64,000 bases of DNA, taken from positions 108,930-172,929 of the forward strand of contig CAINEC010000162.1 of NCBI GenBank assembly GCA_903847585.1. Direction: 5' to 3'. The notes below the pieces were generated by a model. That model was given only the letters and a program-made list of their open reading frames with translations. It ran no database searches and had not been told where the DNA came from. Made by a program: the position numbers and the translations under genes. Position 1 is the first letter of the stretch; each line of letters starts with the position of its first letter. This DNA is from an uncultured Bacteroidota bacterium. Lineage in GTDB: Bacteria > Bacteroidota > Bacteroidia > AKYH767-A > OLB10. Below are positions 1 through 8,687 of the stretch, piece after piece.

Positions 1-852
1 TTCTAATAATAACGGTTGTAAGTCGCGGTAGCGCGCTGAAAAATGTCCGATGATTAATTTATCCACTTCAGCTTTTTTAGCGACTTGTGCTGCTTGTATG
101 CATGTAGAATGAAAAGTTGCGGCCGCTCTATCTTCTTGTTCGTGCAAAAAGGTAGCTTCATGATATAATAAATCAACACCTTTTACTTCATCCGCAATAC
201 CAATATCAAAAATTGTATCTGAGCAATATGCATACGAACGCGATGGTGATGGTTCTTCAGTAAGTTCTTTATTCGGTATCACATCACCGTTATAGGTTCT
301 GAAGTCTTCCCCTTTCCGAAGTTTATTAAAATAAGTAAACGGAATATTATGCTCTTGTAATTTATCAATACGCAATTTTCTCGGACGAGGCTTTTCTTTA
401 AATATAAATCCAGTACACGGAACACGATGGTTAAGCACAACGGATCTTACCATGATCTCTTCATCTTCAAAAATCACCTCAGGAGCATAATGTCGCACCG
501 AATGAAAAATCAGATTATAACGTAGATGCATATTTGAAATCCGTAATTGAATCTCGATAATATCCATCAACTCTTGTTGTCCGTAAATATGTAAATCGCT
601 TGTTCTCCCTTGCAAATGAAAAGTAGATATTAGTCCAACTAAACCAAGGTAGTGGTCGCCATGCATATGACTAATAAAAATATGGGTGATTTTATGGTAT
701 TTAACTCTGTAATTTAATAATTGCGTTAAAGTACCTTCTCCGCAATCAATTAAAAAATGATGATCACGAATTATTAAAAGTTGTGAAGTAGGATGACGAT
801 TATATATGGGAGTAGCGGAACTACTCCCTAAAATTGTTAATTCAAAACCCAT
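1..852 (-). CDS. rnz: Ribonuclease Z, 3' end outside the window
   Basis: This is a metallo-beta-lactamase-fold endonuclease that cleaves tRNA precursors just after the discriminator base to make mature 3' ends. I translated it by hand from the ATG at 850-852. The N-terminus reads MGFELTILGSSSATP, followed by the zinc motif SHMHGDHYLGL typical of RNase Z and further on by KLIIGHFSARYRDL, the conserved late histidine region. The frame is open for all 284 codons to base 1, so the gene is cut by the window edge (the family is about 300-310 residues). The start codon directly abuts the stop codon of the upstream sorting-domain gene, which suggests co-transcription with it and with the STAS gene. 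Assignment is secure; only the last residues are missing. Confidence 0.93.
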   Translation of the reverse strand, partial: MGFELTILGSSSATPIYNRHPTSQLLIIRDHHFLIDCGEGTLTQLLNYRVKYHKITHIFISHMHGDHYLGLVGLISTFHLQGRTSDLHIYGQQELMDIIEIQLRISNMHLRYNLIFHSVRHYAPEVIFEDEEIMVRSVVLNHRVPCTGFIFKEKPRPRKLRIDKLQEHNIPFTYFNKLRKGEDFRTYNGDVIPNKELTEEPSPSRSYAYCSDTIFDIGIADEVKGVDLLYHEATFLHEQEDRAAATFHSTCIQAAQVAKKAEVDKLIIGHFSARYRDLQPLLLE

Positions 853-1605
853 TTACTTTTTGGAAATCACCATTCTCTTGGTAACCGACTCGCCGTTAAT
901 AGAGATGGAATACATATAAACACCAGGAGTGAAATCACGAACATCTAACTTCATTACATTCTCTCCTTGGTCACCGTTATAAGTTCTGTGATAAACTTCT
1001 TTACCAATCATGTTATGCATATAAAATTCAACTTCACCTGCAGTTGGCAAGTTATATATGATTGTAGTAAAATCTTCAGTTGGATTTGGCATATTTTGAC
1101 TCATTGTCAATGTTGGAACGCCAGCTTCGCTTAATCCAGCAGTAGTAGTTACTGTCATGTAATAATAGTTGATGGTATCAATTTGAGAGTTAGCTACTCC
1201 AAAAATTGTAGCATTCGTTTTTGTAACTGCTGTAATCTGAAATACACCAGCAACAGTAGGTGTTCCAGTGATAGCTACACAACCATTAGATCCACCAGGG
1301 AAAACGCAATTTGCAGGATTGCAAATATATGATAACCCAGCAGGTAATCCAGCGAATGACAATAATTCAATTGATGTAATAGGAACCGTTACTGGTAATG
1401 GTCCTATCGCAACAACTGTATCAACAGGAATACGTAATTGCATATCTTGAGAATAAGGCTGATTCAAAACAGCAGGCGCCAATCCAGTTGCACTATCAGG
1501 ATAAATTCCTGGTTGTGTGATTGCAGGATTAGGTATACATTGTGAAAATGAAATGTTATTTCCAGCTAAAACGATTAAGGCAATAAGTGTAAATATTTTT
1601 CTCAT
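853..1605 (-). CDS. Exported protein with T9SS C-terminal sorting domain
   Basis: This 250-residue protein has an N-terminal signal peptide (residues 1 to about 21, ending near ISFSQC). A middle part rich in Pro, Thr and Ile, containing ITGTPTVAGVFQITAVTK, resembles Ig-like (He_PIG-type) domains. The last 80 residues form a type A sorting domain: SQNMPNPTEDFTTIIYNLP, then a beta-rich stretch with GVYMYSISING and a final VTKRMVISKK. In Bacteroidota this tail directs outer-membrane translocation by the type IX system, where it is cleaved. The role of the passenger domain is unknown. It lies between a STAS gene (12 nt upstream) and rnz (abutting), an arrangement that probably reflects co-transcription rather than shared function. 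Confidence 0.85.
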   Translation of the reverse strand: MRKIFTLIALIVLAGNNISFSQCIPNPAITQPGIYPDSATGLAPAVLNQPYSQDMQLRIPVDTVVAIGPLPVTVPITSIELLSFAGLPAGLSYICNPANCVFPGGSNGCVAITGTPTVAGVFQITAVTKTNATIFGVANSQIDTINYYYMTVTTTAGLSEAGVPTLTMSQNMPNPTEDFTTIIYNLPTAGEVEFYMHNMIGKEVYHRTYNGDQGENVMKLDVRDFTPGVYMYSISINGESVTKRMVISKK

Positions 1606-1617
1606 GAGTGGTGAATT

Positions 1618-1995
1618 TTATGATTGATCTTCGTTGATATTCTTTTCCATTTCACTTGCAAGAACAAATTCAACGGCTTCCTGGTTTGATGATTTAATGT
1701 TTAATACTTGATCCAATTGTGATATTTGCACGAGCTTTTTAACCGCGTCGTTTAACCCTGTTACAACGAAAACTCCATTTGAGTTTTTGCATAAACGATT
1801 TCCAACTAATATCGCACTTAATCCAGATGAATCGCAATACATTGATTCGGATAAGTCCACAATAATATTTGAAAAGCCTTGGCTATTGATTAATAACAAC
1901 TCTGATTTTAACTCAGCAGCAATAAGTGTGTTTAACTTTTGCTCGTGTAGTTTTACAACTACGTATTTATCATTTTTATCTAATGTGAACTGCAT
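1618..1995 (-). CDS. STAS-domain protein, anti-sigma-factor antagonist-like
   Basis: A 125-residue single-domain protein of the SpoIIAA/RsbV family. The core reads VDLSESMYCDSSGLSAILVGNRLC; in this family the serine in the DSSG loop is the phosphorylation site that switches binding to an anti-sigma kinase. The C-terminus (about residues 108-125) is an acidic tail. No anti-sigma kinase or sigma factor lies beside it, so its partner is unknown. It is the first gene of the group leading to rnz. A perfect -7 element lies 19 bases upstream of its ATG. The fold is a secure call; the regulatory role is inferred from the family. Confidence 0.85.
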   Translation of the reverse strand: MQFTLDKNDKYVVVKLHEQKLNTLIAAELKSELLLINSQGFSNIIVDLSESMYCDSSGLSAILVGNRLCKNSNGVFVVTGLNDAVKKLVQISQLDQVLNIKSSNQEAVEFVLASEMEKNINEDQS

Positions 1996-2013
1996 CGGTT
2001 AGTGGTGTTTAAA

Positions 2014-2021
2014 CAAATATA
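2014..2021 (-). promoter_or_regulatory. Candidate -7 promoter element upstream of the STAS gene
   Basis: On the minus strand this reads TATATTTG, a perfect match to the Bacteroidota -7 consensus TAnnTTTG. It is 19 nt upstream of the STAS ATG. I see no clear TTG at the -33 position, so only half of the promoter is supported. Confidence 0.45.
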
Positions 2022-2070
2022 CTATAAAAATCGAAATCAGAAAATTATGCTTTAAAGGATTGTTAACGAT

Positions 2071-3009
2071 TTATTGTTTAAATCCGCTGTTTTGAGCTAA
2101 TAGATACAAAACGGCCATTCTAACAGCTACCCCATTCTCCACCTGGTCAAGAATAATACTTTGTTTGCTATCGGCCACATCGCTGGTAATTTCTACGCCT
2201 CTATTAATTGGTCCCGGATGCATCACTACAATTTCTTTTTCTAATCCATCCAGAATGGTACGATTAAGACCATATAACATACTATACTCACGGAGCGAAG
2301 GGAAATACTTAATATCTTGTCGCTCGAGCTGTATGCGAAGCATATTGGCTACATCACACCAGTTTAATGCTTTTATTAGATCGTGTTCTACTTTCACACC
2401 TAAATCTTGCATGTATTTCGGAATAAGTGTTTTAGGTCCGCAAACCATAACCTCTGCTCCTAACTTTTGAAGACAAAAAATATTTGATAGTGCTACGCGC
2501 GAGTGAAGAATATCTCCCACAATCACCACTTTCTTACCTTCTACATTTCCTAGTTTTTCTCTGATTGAAAAGGCATCAAGCAGTGCTTGCGTTGGATGCT
2601 CATGGGTACCATCACCCGCATTGATTACGCTTGCATTAATATGATTGGCAAGAAACACTGCGGCTCCTGGCTTTGGATGTCGCATAACCACCATATCAAC
2701 TTTCATCGCTAGAATATTATTTACCGTATCGATTAATGTTTCTCCTTTAGATACAGAAGATCCGGAAGCAGAGAAATTAACTACGTCGGCTGATAAACGC
2801 TTTTCAGCTAACTCAAAACTTAACCTTGTACGAGTAGAATTTTCAAAGAAAATATTGGCAACTGTTATGTCGCGCAAAGAAGGCACTTTTTTAATCGGAC
2901 GATTAATTACCTCTTTAAAATTATCAGCGGTTTGAAAAATGAGTTCAATATCTTCTTTCGTAAGATCTTTAATGCCTAGAAGATGTTTAACACTCAACTG
3001 CTGACTCAT
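2071..3009 (-). CDS. pyrB: Aspartate carbamoyltransferase catalytic subunit
   Basis: Carbamoylates aspartate in the committed step of de novo pyrimidine synthesis. The carbamoyl-phosphate signature FFENSTRTRLSFELA is present, as are the later HPTQALLDAFSI, HSRVALSN and MHPGPINRGVEI segments, all typical of PyrB. I place the start at the ATG at 3007-3009 (MSQQLSVKHLLG), giving 312 residues, the usual size. A longer frame exists but would run further into pyrR. With this start the ATG overlaps the pyrR TGA by two bases as ATGA, a classic translational coupling. No regulatory pyrI follows, as expected for an unregulated-type enzyme. Confidence 0.96.
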   Translation of the reverse strand: MSQQLSVKHLLGIKDLTKEDIELIFQTADNFKEVINRPIKKVPSLRDITVANIFFENSTRTRLSFELAEKRLSADVVNFSASGSSVSKGETLIDTVNNILAMKVDMVVMRHPKPGAAVFLANHINASVINAGDGTHEHPTQALLDAFSIREKLGNVEGKKVVIVGDILHSRVALSNIFCLQKLGAEVMVCGPKTLIPKYMQDLGVKVEHDLIKALNWCDVANMLRIQLERQDIKYFPSLREYSMLYGLNRTILDGLEKEIVVMHPGPINRGVEITSDVADSKQSIILDQVENGVAVRMAVLYLLAQNSGFKQ

Positions 3010-3563
3010 AATTTTGTTTCTGATGAAGTGATCCATACTCCGTCGTCACCATCATCCGACTGAAGTTGAACTAATACTTTTTCACTTGCGATGGTATCTA
3101 TAGATTGCCCGATATAATCCGCAGCAATCGGTAATTCACGACTAAACTTTCTGTCAATTAAAGCGAGTAATTCCACTTTAGTAGGACGGCCAAAATCAAG
3201 TAGCGCATCTAATGCGGCTCTTATTGTTCTACCTGTGTATAATACATCATCCACTAAAACAACAACCTTCCCTTCTACCTGAATATCCATTTTGTTGGCA
3301 CTTGGAACAATCAATTCTCTACGTCTGAAATCATCTCTGTAAAAACTGATATCTAGTTCCCCGTATTCAATATTTATAGTGGGATTTATTTCTTGCAGGC
3401 GTTTGAAAATACGACGAGAAACTAACACACCTCTGGACTGTATTCCGATGATTACGGTGCCTTTAAAATCATTATGATTTTCGATTAACTGATAACATAA
3501 GCGATCAATGGTAATGCTCAGCAATTCCTTGTTAAAAATCCGCTTTGTTTGTCCGTTTTGCAT
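3006..3563 (-). CDS. pyrR: PyrR: pyrimidine operon regulator / uracil phosphoribosyltransferase
   Basis: A PRTase-fold protein that converts uracil and PRPP to UMP and, in Gram-positive bacteria, binds pyr mRNA to cause attenuation. The PRPP-binding motif VVLVDDVLYTGRTIRAALDAL is clear, with QSRGVLVSRRIFKRL upstream of it. The reading frame extends to a TTG at 3572, but the ATG at 3561-3563 (MQNGQTKRIF) is the better start, giving 185 residues; a -7-like element overlaps the TTG. The gene is translationally coupled to pyrB. Whether it regulates by RNA binding here is unknown: the only hairpin nearby lies upstream of the probable promoter and looks like the rpsA terminator. Confidence 0.93.
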   Translation of the reverse strand: MQNGQTKRIFNKELLSITIDRLCYQLIENHNDFKGTVIIGIQSRGVLVSRRIFKRLQEINPTINIEYGELDISFYRDDFRRRELIVPSANKMDIQVEGKVVVLVDDVLYTGRTIRAALDALLDFGRPTKVELLALIDRKFSRELPIAADYIGQSIDTIASEKVLVQLQSDDGDDGVWITSSETKL

Positions 3564-3569
3564 CGAGAG

Positions 3570-3577
3570 CAAATTTA
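3570..3577 (-). promoter_or_regulatory. Candidate -7 promoter element for pyrR-pyrB
   Basis: The minus strand reads TAAATTTG, a perfect TAnnTTTG match, ending 7 nt before the pyrR ATG. Transcription from it would give a leaderless or almost leaderless message. No well-placed -33 TTG is visible. Confidence 0.4.
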
Positions 3578-3589
3578 GTGTATTTATTC

Positions 3590-3622
3590 AAAAAAAAATC
3601 CCCCTTAACGAATTAAGAGGGA
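3590..3622 (-). terminator. Intrinsic terminator of rpsA
   Basis: On the minus strand a 9-bp stem with one mismatch (TCCCTCTTAA pairing with TTAAGGGGGA around a short loop) is followed by a run of eight T. It starts 27 nt past the rpsA stop codon. Confidence 0.8.
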
Positions 3623-3648
3623 CTTTTTACTATTTATGAAAACTAAAA

Positions 3649-5466
3649 TTATGCATTGTTATTGTTTTCATCCATGCTATTCTTAAGATTAGCAAGTGCT
3701 GAGATATCTCCTAAAGTTGATTTCTCCTGTGATTCTTTAATTTTCTTCACAGCTTTAGCAGTTGTGTTCTCATCTTTTTCTTTTTCAGCAGACTGAACTT
3801 TCTTTTCTTCAGCAGCCTTTTCATCAAAGATACGAGTATGAGAAACTACGATACGACGGTTGTCCTTGCTGAATTCGATTACTTTGAAATCTAAAGTTTC
3901 GTTTTCTTTAGCAACAGTTCCATCTTGTTTAGATAACTGACGGTATGGAGCGAATGCTTCAACACCATATGTTGAGAACATTACTGCAGCACCTTTATCA
4001 GTTACTTTACCGATAGCACCTTCGTGAACGCTTCCTACAGTGAATACTGTTTCGTAAGTATCCCAAGGATTATCTTCTAATTGCTTATGTCCAAGACTTA
4101 AACGACGGTTGTCAACATCAACTTCTAAAACAACAACATCTAGTTCTTCACCAATCTTAGTGAATTCAGCAGGATGCTTGATTTTCTTGTTCCAGCTTAA
4201 GTCGCTGATGTGGATTAATCCATCAACTCCTTCTTCTAACTCAACGAATACTCCGAAGTTAGTGAAGTTACGAACCTTCGCTTTATGCTTCGATCCAACA
4301 GGATATTTAGCTAAGATAGCTCCCCAAGGATCATCAGAAAGTTGTTTTAAACCTAATGACATTTTATGCTCATCACGGTCTATTGAAAGGATTACTGTTT
4401 CTACTTCATCACCTACTTTTAAGAAGTCTTGTGGACTACGTAAATGCTGTGACCAAGACATTTCAGAAACGTGAATTAAACCTTCAACACCCGGGATAAT
4501 TTCGATGAATGCACCGTAGTCAGTTAACACAACTACTTTTCCTTTGATACGGTCGCCTTCTTTTAGATTTGCATCTAAAGCTTCCCAAGGTTGAGCAGTT
4601 AATTGTTTTAATCCTAACGCGATACGCTTCTTCTCATCATCAAAATCAAGAATTACTACATTGATTTTATCATCCAACTTCAATACTTCTTCTGGATGAT
4701 TGATGCGGCCCCAGCTGATATCAGTAATATGAAGTAAGCCATCAACACCACCAAGATCCATGAACACACCATAAGAAGTGATGTTTTTCACAGTTCCTTC
4801 AAGTACTTGACCTTTTTCAAGTTTACTCATAATTTCAAGCTTCTGCTTCTCCATTTCGTTCTCGATAAGAACCTTGTGAGAAACAACCACATTTTTGAAC
4901 TCCTGATTGATTTTAACAATCTTGAATTCCATTGTTTTTCCTACGTAAACATCGTAGTCACGGATAGGCTTAACATCGATTTGAGATCCTGGTAAGAAAG
5001 CTTCAATACCAAAAACATCTACGATTAAACCACCCTTCGTACGGCATTTAACGTAACCGGTAATGATTTCATCTTTCTCCAAAGATTCGTTAACACGCTC
5101 CCAAGATTTGGTAGCACGCGCACGCTTGTGAGAAAGGATCAATTGACCGTTTTTGTCTTCTGTCGTTTCCACGTACACTTCCACCTGATCACCTGCTTTT
5201 AAGTCAGGCATGTGACGGAATTCAGTAAGCGGAATTAAACCATCCGACTTGTAGCCGATGTCAACAACGGCTTCTTTGCTGGTTAAGCTAATGATGGTAC
5301 CCATCATGATTTCGTGCTCCAGCACTTGATTCAACTTATGATCGTACAATGCTTCCATTTTTTCACGGTCAGCTGACTTGTACGTTTCATAAGCTTTGCC
5401 TGTGTTATCCCAATCAAAGTCGTTGGAATCAGGCGTTGCAAAATTGATATGTGTAGAATTTGCCAT
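3649..5466 (-). CDS. rpsA: 30S ribosomal protein S1
   Basis: A 605-residue protein with six S1/OB-fold RNA-binding repeats, at about residues 50-115, 133-198, 218-288, 303-373, 390-460 and 477-545. Repeats three to five are the most canonical (for example GVFMDLGGVDGLLHITDISW, GAFIEIIPGVEGLIHVSEMSW). The N-terminal 45 residues and the charged Glu/Lys-rich tail are extensions. S1 helps the 30S subunit capture and unfold mRNA; in Bacteroidota it works without strong Shine-Dalgarno pairing, consistent with the lack of such sites here. The gene stands alone between a good promoter (5513-5543) and a terminator (3590-3622). Confidence 0.97.
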   Translation of the reverse strand: MANSTHINFATPDSNDFDWDNTGKAYETYKSADREKMEALYDHKLNQVLEHEIMMGTIISLTSKEAVVDIGYKSDGLIPLTEFRHMPDLKAGDQVEVYVETTEDKNGQLILSHKRARATKSWERVNESLEKDEIITGYVKCRTKGGLIVDVFGIEAFLPGSQIDVKPIRDYDVYVGKTMEFKIVKINQEFKNVVVSHKVLIENEMEKQKLEIMSKLEKGQVLEGTVKNITSYGVFMDLGGVDGLLHITDISWGRINHPEEVLKLDDKINVVILDFDDEKKRIALGLKQLTAQPWEALDANLKEGDRIKGKVVVLTDYGAFIEIIPGVEGLIHVSEMSWSQHLRSPQDFLKVGDEVETVILSIDRDEHKMSLGLKQLSDDPWGAILAKYPVGSKHKAKVRNFTNFGVFVELEEGVDGLIHISDLSWNKKIKHPAEFTKIGEELDVVVLEVDVDNRRLSLGHKQLEDNPWDTYETVFTVGSVHEGAIGKVTDKGAAVMFSTYGVEAFAPYRQLSKQDGTVAKENETLDFKVIEFSKDNRRIVVSHTRIFDEKAAEEKKVQSAEKEKDENTTAKAVKKIKESQEKSTLGDISALANLKNSMDENNNNA

Positions 5467-5512
5467 CTAGTTTATTGCCTCTCTTGATTTTAAGTGCTTC
5501 AAAAAAGGAGTG

Positions 5513-5543
5513 CAAATGTAATAAACATCCTTTGAATATCAAA
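5513..5543 (-). promoter_or_regulatory. Bacteroidota-type promoter of rpsA
   Basis: On the minus strand a TTTG -33 element (5543-5540) is followed after 19 nt by TACATTTG (5520-5513), matching the TTG-N19-TAnnTTTG consensus. It lies 47 nt upstream of the rpsA ATG. Confidence 0.7.
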
Positions 5544-5594
5544 GGATTTAATATTTCTAAAATTGGAAAAATAATATTTGAAAAAATGCTTGAA

Positions 5595-6485
5595 TTAATG
5601 GCTTTCTAAAACAGCCATCTGCTCGATTTTTTCCTTCACTTGTTCCATCAACCACATCGGCGTTGATGTCGCTCCAGCAATCCCAACCGTTTGCTTTCCG
5701 TTAAACCAATCAGCCTCGATTTCATCTGCCGATGAAACAAAATAGCTATCTGGATTTACATTTTTACAAACCGCATACAAGGCTTTACCATTTGAACTTT
5801 TTCTTCCGCTAACGAATACAACTACCTCATATGCAGTAGCAAAACGCTTTAGCTGAGGTTCGCGATTTGATACCTGGCGACATAAAGTATCGTTGGTTAT
5901 AAAATCGCCATCTTCTAATGATCCTTTATGTTTAACAATTCGTTCCTGGATATCACGAACCATCTTTTCAAATCCAATGGTGCTTTTAGTGGTCTGCGAA
6001 AAAAAGTGAACCGGCTTATCGTAATCGATGTTATCCAAATCTTTTTCTTCAAAAACTACGATTGCTCGGCCATCTGTTTGTCCTACCAGTCCATTCACTT
6101 CGGCATGCCCTGGCTGCCCGTAAATCACAATTTGTGCATCGTTATCTATTCCTTCAAAACTAGTTTTTACTCGGTTTTGAAGTTTTAAAACAACGGGGCA
6201 AGATGCATCAATTAGTTCAATATTATTTTTGAGCGCCAATTCATACGTTGAAGGAGGCTCGCCATGCGCGCGAATTAAAACTTTACAGTCATGTAAATTG
6301 GCTAAGTCATCATGATTAATAATCTGGAGACCTTTCGCTTTCAAGCGATCAACTTCCATATTATTGTGAACGATATCACCTAAGCAGTATAATTTACCTG
6401 TTTCATCCAACTCGTCTTCGGCCATTTGAATAGCATATACCACTCCGAAGCAAAAACCAGAATTAGGATCTATTGTAACGTTCAT
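5595..6485 (-). CDS. ispH: 4-hydroxy-3-methylbut-2-enyl diphosphate reductase
   Basis: The last enzyme of the non-mevalonate isoprenoid pathway: it reduces HMBPP to IPP and DMAPP with a [4Fe-4S] cluster. All three cluster cysteines are visible, in SGFCFGV (C12), DASCPVV and NDTLCRQVSNR. The conserved IRAHGEPP, YGQPGHAEVNGL and AGATSTPMWLM segments also match. At 296 residues it is of normal length for the Bacteroidota form. It follows cmk by 42 nt on the same strand, so the two are probably co-transcribed. Confidence 0.96.
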   Translation of the reverse strand: MNVTIDPNSGFCFGVVYAIQMAEDELDETGKLYCLGDIVHNNMEVDRLKAKGLQIINHDDLANLHDCKVLIRAHGEPPSTYELALKNNIELIDASCPVVLKLQNRVKTSFEGIDNDAQIVIYGQPGHAEVNGLVGQTDGRAIVVFEEKDLDNIDYDKPVHFFSQTTKSTIGFEKMVRDIQERIVKHKGSLEDGDFITNDTLCRQVSNREPQLKRFATAYEVVVFVSGRKSSNGKALYAVCKNVNPDSYFVSSADEIEADWFNGKQTVGIAGATSTPMWLMEQVKEKIEQMAVLESH

Positions 6486-6527
6486 CTTTTTATTTGTTTG
6501 ATAACAACACTTGGTATTAAATATTGT

Positions 6528-7223
6528 TTAGCAACCTACTTTAAACTTCTCTATTTCTTTCACCACAAACTCCACTTGTTCTTCTTGATTCAAATGAGAA
6601 TTGTCCAAAACTATAGCATCATCGGCTTTTCTTAGCGGACTTTCCTCACGATGAGAATCTTCGTAATCACGTCCAACAACATTACTTATCACCTCTTCCA
6701 CTGTAATCTCAACACCCTTTGATACAAGTTCCTTAAATCGGCGATCAGCACGAATCATCGGATCAGCCTTCATGAATATCTTTAAATCAGCATGCGGAAA
6801 AACAGTCGTACCGATGTCTCTTCCATCCATCACCAAACCTCCTTGCTCCCCTTCTTGCTGTTGAAGCTCCACCATTTTTTTTCGCACCGTTTTAATCGCG
6901 CTCACATGACTTACCTGCTCGCTAATTTCCATCGTTCGAATTGGCTGTTCTACATTTTCACCGTTCAAATATACTTCACTTAATCCTGTTGCTGGATTTA
7001 CTTGAAATGTAATTTGAATTTTATCTAAAACCGGATTGAAATCAAATGGAAAATCAACTAACTCATCTGAATCTGGAATAGGAATTCCGTTGCGCATAAA
7101 ATAAAGCGTTACCGCTCTATACATTGCACCAGAATCGATGTATTTAAGTCCTAAACGCTTGGCAATGGCCTTTGCGACAGTACTTTTACCACAAGAAGAA
7201 AATCCGTCGATGGCAATAATCAT
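6528..7223 (-). CDS. cmk: Cytidylate kinase
   Basis: Phosphorylates CMP and dCMP with ATP. The P-loop is GFSSCGKSTVAKAIAKRLG, followed by YIDSGAMYRAVTLY and the CMP-binding VMDGRDIGTTVFPHAD motif; RDYEDSHREESPLRKADDAI near the C-terminus is also diagnostic. I choose the ATG at 7221-7223 (MIIAIDGFSS), giving 231 residues, because upstream in-frame Met codons add residues absent from the family. It lies between a PhnP-like hydrolase and ispH on the same strand. Confidence 0.95.
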   Translation of the reverse strand: MIIAIDGFSSCGKSTVAKAIAKRLGLKYIDSGAMYRAVTLYFMRNGIPIPDSDELVDFPFDFNPVLDKIQITFQVNPATGLSEVYLNGENVEQPIRTMEISEQVSHVSAIKTVRKKMVELQQQEGEQGGLVMDGRDIGTTVFPHADLKIFMKADPMIRADRRFKELVSKGVEITVEEVISNVVGRDYEDSHREESPLRKADDAIVLDNSHLNQEEQVEFVVKEIEKFKVGC

Positions 7224-7308
7224 TCGTGAATGCATAAGTACAAAGATAAGGCGATAATTAGGACTTATCCTAAAATAAAACAAGAATTAAAAACATACTT
7301 TTTCACAA

Positions 7309-8076
7309 TTAATCAAGTATTAACTGTAAGCCATCATAAGCTACAAATCGCTGAGCTGGCAACTCTGAAGAAACAAGTTCATGTTTTCCCATTTGATGAC
7401 TTAAATGAATCAAATATCCTTGTTCAATCTTCAATTCATCCAATAAAAATAGTGCTTGGTCAAGATTAAAATGCGTAGGATGAAAATTTCGTCGAAGAGC
7501 ATTAATCACCATCACTTTCGAACCTTCAATTTTCTTTTTTTCTTTTTCACTTATAAAATTAGCATCAGTAATAAAGGTGAAATCACCAATTCTAAATCCA
7601 CGGATTTCAAGTTGCGCATGAAAAACCTTTATTGGAATCAGGGTAATATCTCCGATGGTAAAAGCTTCATCGTTGAAATTATAAATGTTAAGCTCCGGAA
7701 CTCCTGGATAATCGTTTTCAAAAGCATAAAAAAACTCGCGACGCAAAGCTGTTTCTACTTGCTTAGTACAATATACATCTACTGGCTTTTTATTGATGAA
7801 ATTGAAAGCACGGATATCATCCATTCCGGCAATATGATCTTTATGCTCGTGAGTAAAAACTAACCCATCCAATTTCTTCACCTTCTCACGTAACATCTGC
7901 TGACGAAAATCCGGACCTGAGTCAATTACAACAGTCGTATCTCCACGTTCAATCATGATAGAAGTTCGCAATCGTTTATCGCGTGCATCATCCGACAAAC
8001 AAACATCACAATCACAGCCAATCAGAGGGACACCCTGAGAAGTTCCTGTACCTAAAAATGTGATTTTCGTTTGCAA
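7309..8076 (-). CDS. PhnP-like metallo-beta-lactamase-fold phosphodiesterase
   Basis: A 255-residue hydrolase beginning QTKITFLGTGTSQGVPLIGCDCDVC, with a cysteine-rich PhnP-type entry loop, and carrying the zinc motif FTHEHKDHIAGMDD. Later HLSHQMGKHE and the C-terminal strand fit this family, which hydrolyses cyclic phosphodiesters. It starts with TTG at 8074-8076; no in-frame ATG exists between the previous stop and the conserved first strand. The start is 5 nt past the stop of the small upstream gene. The natural substrate in Bacteroidota is not known. It is not the phn-operon enzyme, since no phosphonate genes are near. Confidence 0.82.
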   Translation of the reverse strand: MQTKITFLGTGTSQGVPLIGCDCDVCLSDDARDKRLRTSIMIERGDTTVVIDSGPDFRQQMLREKVKKLDGLVFTHEHKDHIAGMDDIRAFNFINKKPVDVYCTKQVETALRREFFYAFENDYPGVPELNIYNFNDEAFTIGDITLIPIKVFHAQLEIRGFRIGDFTFITDANFISEKEKKKIEGSKVMVINALRRNFHPTHFNLDQALFLLDELKIEQGYLIHLSHQMGKHELVSSELPAQRFVAYDGLQLILD

Positions 8077-8081
8077 GAGGA

Positions 8082-8423
8082 TTATTCGTTTTCGGTGTTT
8101 TCCGCGGGTGGCACCACTGCTTCTTCAGTATTTGCTGCAAAATCCAGCTCCATGCTTTCTTCTTTGCTGACAATCGGATTTTTAAGTCCGATATCGCGAA
8201 GATCTACTTGTATCTGATTATTTGTATTTAGCGTGGTAATGATTTCAATTAAAGCCTGAATACGACTTTCCAGCGTGGAAAATTTATTGATTACCACTAC
8301 TCTTTTCGCCTCTAAAAGACAATAATTCGATCTAAAATTTCCCTTTTCATAACGCACCTCGTAAGTCTGCTCTTTGAGGAGCTCTTCCAATTTCTTTAAG
8401 TACGCGGGAGTAAACTTCGCCAT
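8082..8423 (-). CDS. Small conserved protein of unknown function
   Basis: A 113-residue soluble protein with no signal peptide or membrane segment. The first 75 residues look folded and basic (FTPAYLKKLEELLKEQTYEVRYE, then VVVINKFSTLESRIQALIEII). The last 35 residues are acidic, Glu/Pro/Ala-rich and probably disordered. I recall similar proteins in Bacteroidota next to PhnP-like genes, but no function. It is the first gene of the minus-strand group running through the hydrolase (5-nt gap) to cmk and ispH. Confidence 0.7.
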   Translation of the reverse strand: MAKFTPAYLKKLEELLKEQTYEVRYEKGNFRSNYCLLEAKRVVVINKFSTLESRIQALIEIITTLNTNNQIQVDLRDIGLKNPIVSKEESMELDFAANTEEAVVPPAENTENE

Positions 8424-8687
8424 ATCTGATTCTACTAATTACTCACAAATTTGCGAAAAAATGCGCAGATAAAAAATAAAAAGTTTTACAGGGCAAAAAC
8501 AATTCAATTTCATGTATTTAGGAATTTGAAAATCGACAATTATTAGGACTATTTCAATATCCCATTTACCCAATTGCTAAAATTCATTGTTAGAGAGGTG
8601 TTAAATGATTAAAAACAATTTAAAAAATTGAGCATAAAGTGGTGATTTTTATATTCCTTTGCACCACTAAAATAATTTTGAGAAATT
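8424..8687. other. Divergent intergenic region upstream of the transhydrogenase operon
   Basis: 264 bp of A/T-rich sequence between divergently transcribed genes. It should hold both promoters. A partial promoter match for the plus-strand operon is annotated separately; on the minus strand I see no clean TAnnTTTG element. Confidence 0.5.
8628..8661 (+). promoter_or_regulatory. Candidate promoter of the transhydrogenase operon
   Basis: TTG at 8628-8630 and TTCCTTTG at 8654-8661 (7 of 8 matches to TAnnTTTG) are separated by 23 nt, somewhat longer than the usual 19. It ends 26 nt upstream of the first ATG. Confidence 0.4.

Noticed and set aside
3590-3622. PyrR-controlled attenuator in front of pyrR
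   Set aside because: The hairpin lies upstream of the candidate -7 element of pyrR and 27 nt after rpsA, so it fits an rpsA terminator better; no anti-terminator is visible.
7456-7863. Plus-strand 135-codon reading frame
   Set aside because: It is antisense to the PhnP-like hydrolase, with low-complexity composition and no family match.
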